Part shown: positions 56,529-64,000 of the stretch, piece after piece
Position numbering within the stretch: position 1 is the stretch's first letter
Layout of the letters: every line of letters starts with the position of its first letter
Source: Laguncularia racemosa
Lineage: Eukaryota; Streptophyta; Magnoliopsida; Myrtales; Combretaceae
Reading direction: 5' to 3'
DNA: 64,000 bases
Assembly: GCA_037954665.1 (NCBI GenBank)
Contig: JBBMOL010000140.1
Location: 372,001 to 436,000 of the forward strand
Made by a program: the position numbers and the translations under genes
Notes under the pieces: generated by a model
What the model was told of the DNA's origin: nothing
Seen by the model: the letters and a program-made list of their open reading frames with translations, nothing else
The model's database searches: none

Positions 56529-56909
56529 GAATATTATGATGATCATGATGCTGAAACACATGAGGACAAGGGGGTGATAAATACTTACCTATTAATGTGT
56601 TACGCAGGGTCATGACGATATCTCCAGATGTTCAAAACATACAAAGGATGAACCTATTCCACACACCTTGTCGAATTGAGGTAACTTGTTCGTTCTTTTC
56701 ATCAATGGTGGTAGTTGCACTAATTCCGTATCTACTGCATTAGTAAATAACTTACAACTAGTCACTAGTCCACATCCACACCTTTATAAATTACATTGGC
56801 TAGATGATCAAGGTACTTTGCATGTTACATAGAGGGTGAAGGTACCATTCAGTATAGGAGATAAATACAGTGATGAGATTATCTATGATGTTCTTCCTAT
56901 ATACATGAT
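56529..56909 (+). pseudogene. N4 protease remnant
   Basis: In shifting frames it shows the equivalents of RENLFHTSC (near 56650), LHWLDDQGTLHVT (56796-56835) and DEIIYDVLPIY (56874-56904), after which R6 begins. Many stops. Confidence 0.75.
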
Positions 56910-58367
56910 TGTTGCCAACCGTAGTTTTAATATTTATAATGCCTGTTCCTAATTCTAACTATGTTGCAATAGGCAAGTGTACCCACCGTAGACGTAATAT
57001 AGTGTTAATTGCAGGGTCGTCCCATAGAGAGAAGATTACTAATTACTAGTACTAGCTCTTTCTCTATTATCTAACCGTCAAATTAAGATGAAGTGTATGA
57101 AAGACTAAAAATAGTAAACAATCTAAAATTTTAACTAAAACTACTTCAACAACACAAGATTTAATTCGATAACAAAGCAACCTAGATCTCATTATATACC
57201 TATATTGTCACATGAATCATTGGAAGCTAAGGATTAACGTTTCTGAGTTCTTAAGCTGTTAAGTTCCAAGAAGCAAGATAATTACTTTCTCTCAAGTATA
57301 TTAACTTATCTAATCCTAGATTTATCAATTAGGATCTCTCCTCAATCAATAGCAATTTAGAACCGCATGAAGCCTATGAACCCTAATTGAATATGTTCTA
57401 CAGAAGGTTTTCGATATTCTATCTCTAGAAACACGAGCAAATCTCATCCAAAACATAGGTCTAATCATAAAAGCGATTTCTTAATCAACTCAAATGATAT
57501 TAAGCATAAACTCATATTCCGAATATATGAATCTCAGATAAATATGAAGCACATGTAATGGAACAAAAGAACATCAATAAAACTTCAATTAAATCATATC
57601 TTCATCATATGACAAAATAGTTCAAATGAGATCTTGGTCTATGGTTTACTCTTCCATAGATCTAAAAATGAAAGAATAGATACATAAAGAGAAACTAGAG
57701 TTCATGATTACAACCCAGATAGAGTGAATCTTGAATGCCTTGCTTGAATCTCCATGAATTGTTGGGTAGAAATCTAAGGAAAAAAAATATGAAAATGAAG
57801 AGAAAATGAAATCTAAAACCCTAGCTCTGCTGTCCCCTCCTTTTTTCATATGTATACTAATAATATATATATATATATATAGGTGTTAGGTTGGAGGAGA
57901 GAGAAAAGAAAAAGTCAGAAAAAGTAGGTCGTGACTCCATACGCCCCTCACCACGCCCCTTGGCAAGGGGCGTGGTGGTCTTGGGTCATCCTTTGAAGCT
58001 GGCACGCCCCCATATCAGGGGTGTGGTGGCTTTGTCTTTCACTTCTAGTCCCATACGCCCCCTGCCACACCTCGTGGCAAGGGGCGTGGTAGCTTCTGTC
58101 TCTAATTTCTCTTCCATACGCCCTTGATATGGGGGCGTGGCGGTGGTCTGATTCATACGCCCCTTATACGGGGGCGTGGCAGACAGGGGAGATGCTCTTC
58201 TTCCTTTCTCTTTGTTGTTTTCTTCTCAATTTCTTTCATGATCTTCATTATACCTGAAAGCAACATATTCCTTGATTAAGCCTCAATTTCGGATGATTTT
58301 TTTATTAATTATCAACTTAAAAGAGCTTAAAATCTTCCTAAAATTTGGAGTTTTATGGCGATTATCA
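56910..58367 (-). repeat. R6 3' LTR with GC-rich hairpin cluster
   Basis: 1458 bp; starts TGATAATCGCC on the - strand and ends GGTTGGCAACA. The AT repeat at about 57862-57881 and five inverted repeats at 57949-58180 are inside. It is related to R3's LTR through the TGATAAT start and the region near 30320-30420. Confidence 0.83.
57949..58180. repeat. Cluster of five CACGCCCC/GGGGCGTG inverted repeats
   Basis: The first (57949-57977) has perfect 14-base arms, CACCACGCCCCTTG and its complement, around a single central G. Others are at about 58003-58026, 58052-58090, 58114-58140 and 58154-58180. Most start at or close to a CATACGCCC motif. Confidence 0.88.
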
Positions 58368-58385
58368 AATTCCCCCACACTTGAA
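58368..58385 (-). other. R6 polypurine tract
   Basis: The - strand reads AAGTGTGGGGGAATT next to the LTR start, the same tract as R3 at 39767-39782. Confidence 0.83.
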
Positions 58386-60256
58386 TCTTTGCTTGTCCCA
58401 AGCAAAGCAATTTTAAAGACTATAAATTCAAAATGGGGACTTCATATTTCAAAACACAGTAAGCTAAAATATCAACATTCATCAATGTCATGTTTAACAT
58501 CCAATAGAACTCCTCAATTGAATAGATGTACTCCTCACCTTGTCCTGCAATATTGAACTAGAGATACTTTAATCAAAGTTTCAAAATTAATCAAAGTAAA
58601 GTAAGCTTCTACCTCTATCTTTTAATAACAGCTTTCAAATCAAAAATCAAACTTAAGGTCAAACAGAAACAAAAAGAGACTTAGCTCACTTCAATTAGCT
58701 ACTTCAGAGTATATAGCCTCCTCATCCATCTCTCAAAGCGAACTACTCCATCATAAAAGTATTTTGCATCCGAGATTCTCCCGGATTCCTCTTCCTTTAA
58801 TAGACATTCCCAAAAGTTTCATTTATTTATTTAGGATCCCGAAACCCATGTAGTAAGCTTTCAGCCGATAATCCCAGGCTCGTCACCCAAGTTAATAGAC
58901 GTTTTCAATTAAAGGCGTCCCTACGGACTTAATCACTCAAGTTTCAAGAACTCCTTTTTTTTTTTTTAAGTAATTTCCTTGGTCGGCCGATCCTAGGCCA
59001 GACGACCTTAGATGACTAGGTTTTAAAGGGACCCCATCGAACCTCCATTACTCTAACTAATTTGTTTAGCTAGTAACGGAGTCAAACTTCGCTCTTCTAA
59101 GGGACCAAAGCCCGCCTATACTAACTAAGATATCTTATTTTGAATTAAACTTTTCTTAGAAGGTCTCTTAAGAAAGATCACCAAGAGAATTACTTCATTT
59201 GCCCTTTTATAATGGATTGATTAGCTCTCAAGACTTTTGGTGAAACAATATACTTCCTAGTAACTTAGAAATCAAGCCAATTAACATTTTGCTAAGGACC
59301 TTAGTTCAATTCCTAACTTTAAATTCTGCCTTTAAATGACAAGTAAACTTGCTTCGCAAAGATTTTTATTCTATAAGTTTGATTAAGTATGAAAAAATTC
59401 AGTGCAAAAATAGGAGTGAATTGCACTACATTCTTTTTTAGGGGTTCAATCATTGAATGCTAAAACACTCCTCAATTGCAGCCAAAATTCTAGCAAAATA
59501 GAAAGTGTAGGAGGGATTTTGATAGAAAATTGGAAGAATCTTGAAAATTTTCTACTCAAAATTGGGTAGTAATTGAAAAATTTTGAAAATTTTCTCTTTC
59601 TATATCGATAATCGCACATACACACCTAGTTCTCCTTTTTCCCTTTGTATATAATATTTAATACCCCTCCCCACACTTAAGTTAGACATTGTCCTCAATG
59701 TCTATACTTACAATAAAAATCAGATAAGGAAAGAGCATTAAATAGAGAAAAATTAAGACAGAAAAGGTGATAAAAAGAACTAGTGCTCCCTTGAATTCGA
59801 TGTTGCTATTCATCAAGTGCTCGATCAAAACCATATTTTGCGTAGTAGCTCCAGTATTCAAAATTGTGTGAATCTTACAGTTGCTGCAATATCAAAATCT
59901 TACAACACGAAGCTTTCCAATCACCTCCTTTTCAACTCCCATAACCTACAAACAACCACAAAAGGTAGGAACTCATGCTCAATCATAAAACTAACGTAAT
60001 AAAATTGAAGAACACAAAAAAAAAAAAAAAAAAATTGGGCACAAAATGCCTCTCAAAAGTCGCTTTGTTTAACGTCTTTAGCTAGACCAAAAAGATGTAT
60101 GACAAGATTAAGCAGATGCCAAGAGGAGATTAATCTCCTCCCTCTCTTCGAAGCACTTGCTGTCTCCAAGATATAGTTTCAATCTTTGCTCATTGACCTT
60201 AAAAATTCCCTTCTCAGGATGTTCTATCTCAATTGTGCCATAGGGAAATACTTTTC
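58386..60256 (-). other. R6 region between integrase and 3' LTR, no gene recognised
   Basis: In Athila elements this place may hold an env-like frame. Here no long frame occurs on the - strand. The region has a T-run (58950-58967), an A-run (60016-60034) and AT-rich sequence. The small + strand frames (58272-58556, 59817-59999) are not convincing. Confidence 0.55.
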
Positions 60257-61140
60257 TTACTCTAAACGCCCGGACCATCTCGATCTTAGTTTGCTTTGGA
60301 ATAACTTGAGTTTAGAGTTGAAGAACAAGACGAGATCACCTTCCTTGAATTGTTTGGGCTGTTGAATGCGGGAATTGTGATACTTCTTTGCTCTTTCCTT
60401 ATAGATTGCTGAGTTCTCATATGCTGCAAGTCTCATCTCATCCAATTCATTGAGTTGCAACAATCTATGTTTTCCAGCCCTTTCAAGATCTAAATTTACT
60501 GTTTTGATGGCCCAGTATGCCTTATGCTCTATCTCAATGGGAAGATAACAAGCTTTACCATAGACTAGTCGATAAGGAGTAGTTCCTAATGGAGTTTTGT
60601 AGGCAGTTCTATACGCCCACAATGCTTCATCAAGCTTATTGGACCAGTCCCGACGATGATGAGAAACCGATTTTTCCAAAATTCTCTTCAATTCTCGATT
60701 TGATACCTCGGCTTGCCCACTTGATTGGGGGTAATAGGGAGTTGCAAGTCTATGAGTTACCCCATATCTTTTAAGCACTTTCTCAATTTGCACATTACAG
60801 AAATGTGTGCCTCTATCACTAATAAGTGCTCTTGGGGCACCAAACCTAGAAAAGAGCTTTTTGAGAAATTTCTTTACAACCCTTGCATCATTTGTCGGTA
60901 GAGCTTGTGCTTCTACCCATTTACTCACATAGTCGACCGCTATAAGCACATATTTATTCCCAAAAGAAGATGGAAATGGTCCCATGAAATCGATACCCCA
61001 GACATAAAAAACTTCACACTCTAAGATATACTGCTGAGGCATCTCATTTCTTCTTGAGAGGTTTCCAGTTCTTTGACATCTATCACATTGGGCTACATAG
61101 TCTTGGGCATCCTAAACAGTGAAGGCCAGTAAAAACCAAA
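60257..61140 (-). pseudogene. R6 integrase (long open core domain)
   Basis: The open frame 60257-61042 (261 residues) has all three catalytic acidic residues: GIDFMGPFPSSFGNKYV, then ALISDRGTHFCN, then GQAEVSNRELKRILEK. The C-terminal part has FKEGDLVLFFNSKLKLF and KLRSRWSG, the Athila signature. The zinc-binding part lies upstream at 61042-61140 with a stop or shift (RTGNLSRRNE visible). Family role is cDNA insertion. The core looks intact, but the frame is not continuous with RNase H. Confidence 0.85.
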
Positions 61141-61289
61141 TTCCAAGACCTTATGAGTCGTTCGGTTCGAACTATGGTGACCTCCAGTTGGTTCGGTGTG
61201 ATAATGAAAGAGTATTTCCCATCCTTCCTTCTGTGATACACACCTTCTAATCATCCGATCGGCACAAATCTTGAATAAATAAGGATCCT

Positions 61290-62003
61290 CCCTAAATATA
61301 ATGCCTTAAATCTCTGATAAGCTTCTTCCTTTGATGATATCCCATATCCTTAGGAACAATCTTGGCCACTATATAATTTGCAATGTCAGCAAACCAAGGC
61401 ATATCATTCCCATCTTCGATTGCACTTATAGAGAACAAACGTTCCTCAGGGAATTCACCATTGATTTCTCCTTCATTCAACTTCTCTAGGAATGGATTCT
61501 CCAAACGTGACAAGTGATCAGCCGCTAGGTTCTCGGCACCTTTTTTATCTCTTATCTCCAAGTCAAACTCCTGAAGGAGTAAAATCCACCTAATCAGATG
61601 TGGCTTTGCATCCTGCTTGGTCAGAAAAAACTTCAGAGCAAATGATCAGTGTAGACTATAACCTTTGATAGTATGAGATAGGGCCAGAATTTGTCGAAAG
61701 CAAAGACAACTGCAAGCAACTCTTTCTCAGTTGTGGTATAATTCTCTTGCACAGGGGTAAGAGTCTTACTTGCATAGTAAATGGGTTGGAAATATTTATC
61801 TTTACGTTGCCCCAAGACAGCACATACAACATATCACTTACATCGCACATAATTTCAAAAGGAAGATTCTAATCCGGTGCAACCATAATTGGAGCGTTGG
61901 TGAGCTTCTCCTTGAGAGTATTGAATGCATCGAGGCACTCTTCAGAAAAATTAAAAGGTGCATCCTTCTCCAAAAGCTTAGTCATTGGTCGTGCAATTGT
62001 TGA
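61290..62003 (-). pseudogene. R6 RNase H region
   Basis: Frames 61633-61815 (YFQPIYYASKTLTPVQENYT, then EKELLAVVFAFDKFWPYL) and 61292-61561 (DKKGAENLAADHLSRLENPF) are the two ends of the RNase H and the linker to integrase. They are in different frames with shifts between. Athila-type sequence; inactive as it stands. Confidence 0.83.
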
Positions 62004-63010
62004 AAAATCTCTTATAAACCGACGATTAAATCCCGTATGACCAAGAAAGCTTCAAATTGCTTTCACTGATGAAGGTAGAGGTAGTTTAGAAATTGCTTCA
62101 ATTTTAGCCTCATCCACCTCAATACCTCTTTTGGAGATTTTATGACCCAAGAAAATACCCTCTTGTGTCATAAAATGACATTTCTCCCAATTAAGCACCA
62201 TATTAGTATCTTCACATCTTTTCAAAACCAATTCCAAGTGACAGAGACAATCATCAAAGAAGTCACCATATACCGAGAAATCATCCATATAAACTTCCAT
62301 ATTTTCTCCCACCATATCTTCAAATATTGCAAGCATTCACCTCTGGAAGGTAGCAGGGGCACTACACAAGCCGAAAGGCATTCTCCTATATGCAAACGTG
62401 CCAAATGGACATGTGAATGTCGCTTTCTCCTGATCCTCAGTGCGATGGGAATCTGGAAATAACCCGACATTCCATCCAAGAAGCAATAATAAGAATGTCT
62501 TGCCAATCATTCCAGCATTTATCTATGAATGGGAGAGGGAAGTGATCCTTTCTGGTTGCATCATTGAGTTTGTGGTAATCAATACAAACTCTCCTAACCT
62601 GTGACCATTCTCAGGGGAATGAGCTCATTTTTCTCATTGGGTACAATGGTCATGCCTCCTTTCTTTGGAACTACTTGAACTGGACTCACCCATGTGCTAT
62701 CAGAAATAGGATAAATCATTCCAGCATCAAGTAGTTTAATCACTTCCTTCTTCACCACATCTCTCATATTTGGATTGAGTCTGCGTTGAGGTTGAATCAC
62801 TAATTTAGCACCATCTTCCAAGAGAATTTTATGAGTACAAAATGATGGACTAATCCCCTTTATGTCAGCCATCTTCCATGCAATAGCCTTCTTATGTTGA
62901 CCAAGAACATTCAGCAATTTATCCTTCTGGGTCAAACTTAAGTCTGAGGCTAAAATCACGGGCAGTTTAGAGTCTTGCTCAAGGAAGGCATATTGGAGAT
63001 AGTCAGGCAA
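62004..63010 (-). pseudogene. R6 reverse transcriptase
   Basis: Frame 62594-63010 holds the beginning (AWKMADIKGISPSFCTHKIL and VVKKEVIKLLDAGMIYPISD). Frame 62052-62336 holds the catalytic block YMDDF (62277-62291) and LNWEKCHFMTQEGIFLGHKI. The middle part, 62222-62506 (HSYYCFLDGMSGYFQIPIAL), is in a third frame. At least two frameshifts make it inactive although all blocks survive. Confidence 0.87.
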
Positions 63011-63331
63011 CTACTTTAACTCAAGACAGGGGGTTCTTAGCGGAGGGCTTGGCTTTCCGAATAGTAGAGCGATTTAAATCTTCAAAACTTCCCTCCTTCT
63101 TCAACTCAGGTCTTCCATCAAGACTGACAGTCATCTCTTTAACTAATGCACCCACAGATTCTCCTTGATCCCCATTCGTCAAACAAATTGCTAAGCATCA
63201 TTGCATAAAAGTTCTTGCATTGACTCTAAAATAGGTAGATTAAGATAATCCACTACAAAACAAGTATCATCATGTTGTAAACTATGCTTAAGAACATCCA
63301 GCATCTTCACTATGACTTCCTCATTTCCCAC

Positions 63332-63655
63332 TCACAGCACCAATTTCCCATCTCCCACATCTATAATAGCTCTTGCAGTAGCCAGAAATGGTCTCCCAAG
63401 AATCAATGGGATCTCCACATCCGCTTCCATATCTAGGATGACGAAATCTGCTGGGAAAATGAAGTCTTGAACTTTTACTAGAACATCCTCAACCACTCCT
63501 CTTGGGAACTTAACTGATCTATCTGCCAATTGCAAGCTCATTCGGGTTGGCTTTGGTTCCCCAAGTCCTAGCTTCTTGAAGAGTTGATATGGCATGAGAT
63601 TAATACTAGCCTCAAGATTAGCTAGGGCCCTCTCCTTAGTTAGGTTACCGATCAA
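63332..63655 (-). pseudogene. R6 protease region
   Basis: Open over 107 residues: MIGNLTKERALANLEASINL, MSLQLADRSVKFPRGVVEDV, DFIFPADFVILDMEADVEIP. The active-site position reads N-L-E-A instead of D-L-G-A, so the catalytic Asp is lost. Matches 32480-32860 of R3. Sequence from 63656 to 64000 is the gag-protease linker. Confidence 0.85.
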
Positions 63656-64000
63656 ACACGGGATGGTGAAGCTCCCTGGGTCCCTAAGCTTCTTTGGAAG
63701 TTTGTTCTGAATAACTGCCGAACATTCTCATCCTAAAGTTACTGAAGAAAACTCTTCCAATTTTCTCTTGTTCGACAATAATTCTTTCAGAAACTTTGCA
63801 TATCTAGGCATTTGAGTCAATGCCTCAACCAATGGAAAGTTAATATGCAAATGTTTAAAAACTTCCAAAAATCTACCATATTGCTCATCCACCTTATCTT
63901 TCTTCAATCTTGCAGGGTATGGAATGGGAGGTTTATATTCTAAAATCGGCTTGGATGATGATGACTTCTTCTCAACTAACTTCTCTGGATGCTCTCCTTC

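Larger units (their letters stand above)
53675..56909 (+). mobile_element. N4: R4-related LTR retrotransposon in R5, truncated by R6
   Basis: The 5' LTR spans 53675-54507 (TGATGGGAATC to CATATCA) and the exact tRNA-iMet PBS lies at 54514-54525. Leader, gag and the start of protease follow on the + strand, up to the R6 insertion at 56910. The remainder and the 3' LTR lie beyond the window, so whether it had enzymes is unknown. Confidence 0.87.
56910..64000 (-). mobile_element. R6: Athila-type Ty3/gypsy retrotransposon (3' LTR to protease; rest beyond window)
   Basis: The 3' LTR spans 56910-58367, followed on the element strand by a G-rich polypurine tract, and then in reverse order integrase, RNase H, RT and protease up to the window end. 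Block order and sequence match the Athila lineage, and the protease matches R3 closely. Most enzyme domains are long open frames, so this is a fairly recent copy. Confidence 0.9.

Noticed and set aside
57949..58180. Possible CRISPR-like array
   Set aside because: Units are palindromes of variable spacing inside a plant LTR, with no unique spacers of constant length and no cas genes.
58386..60256. Env-like gene of R6
   Set aside because: No long frame or membrane-type segment visible on the element strand.

Overview
The window is nuclear DNA of a flowering plant, almost certainly a eudicot. It holds one intact host gene, a three-exon auxin receptor of the TIR1/AFB family (AFB4/AFB5 clade, 23635-25880, + strand). 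Nearly everything else is nested Ty3/gypsy LTR retrotransposons in various states of decay. Intron-containing genes, tRNA-iMet and tRNA-Asp primer-binding sites, 5-bp target-site duplications (TSDs) and LTR lengths of 0.7-2.5 kb all fit a plant chromosome. The species cannot be fixed from the sequence alone.

Left block (1-~22600). R1 is a degenerate + strand gypsy element whose 5' end lies outside the window. It is split at the end of its integrase by R2 (4060-20694, - strand, LTRs of 2480 and 2477 bp, TSD TGGAG). R2 is a chromovirus-like element with an extra acidic-repeat reading frame upstream of gag. R2 itself carries a solo LTR (S1, 6982-7971, TSD ATTGG), a second solo-LTR-like insertion (S2, about 10528-11231) and a young gag-protease-only element (N1, 12743-16151, TSD CTTTT).

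Gene island (~22600-28740). AFB5-like gene with CT/GA-rich leader, two introns, a 3' UTR of about 750 bp and about 2 kb of featureless flank.

Right block (29047-64000). R3 is an Athila-type element (LTR from 29047, tRNA-Asp-type PBS) with gag and protease only. It received R4 (33116-39680, - strand), the only gypsy copy in the window with gag, protease, RT, RNase H and integrase between two LTRs. R3's 3' LTR was then broken at 39999 by R5, a relative of R2. R5 was hit by N2 (42908-53231, TSD AACAT), which was in turn hit by N3 (46390-51219, TSD AGGGT). R5 was also hit by N4 (from 53675), which was split by R6, an Athila-type element (from 56910, - strand) that runs off the window.

How the parts relate. 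N1, N3 and N4 share a gag beginning and/or LTR architecture with R4 but lack reverse transcriptase and integrase where they can be seen whole (N1 and N3), so they look like non-autonomous partners of an R4-type element. Two signals stand out. In this group the reading frame runs through the polypurine tract into the LTR and ends in a short basic tail. In N1 the LTR-end/PBS junction is repeated four times at a spacing of about 31 bp, with two of the repeats inside the LTR.
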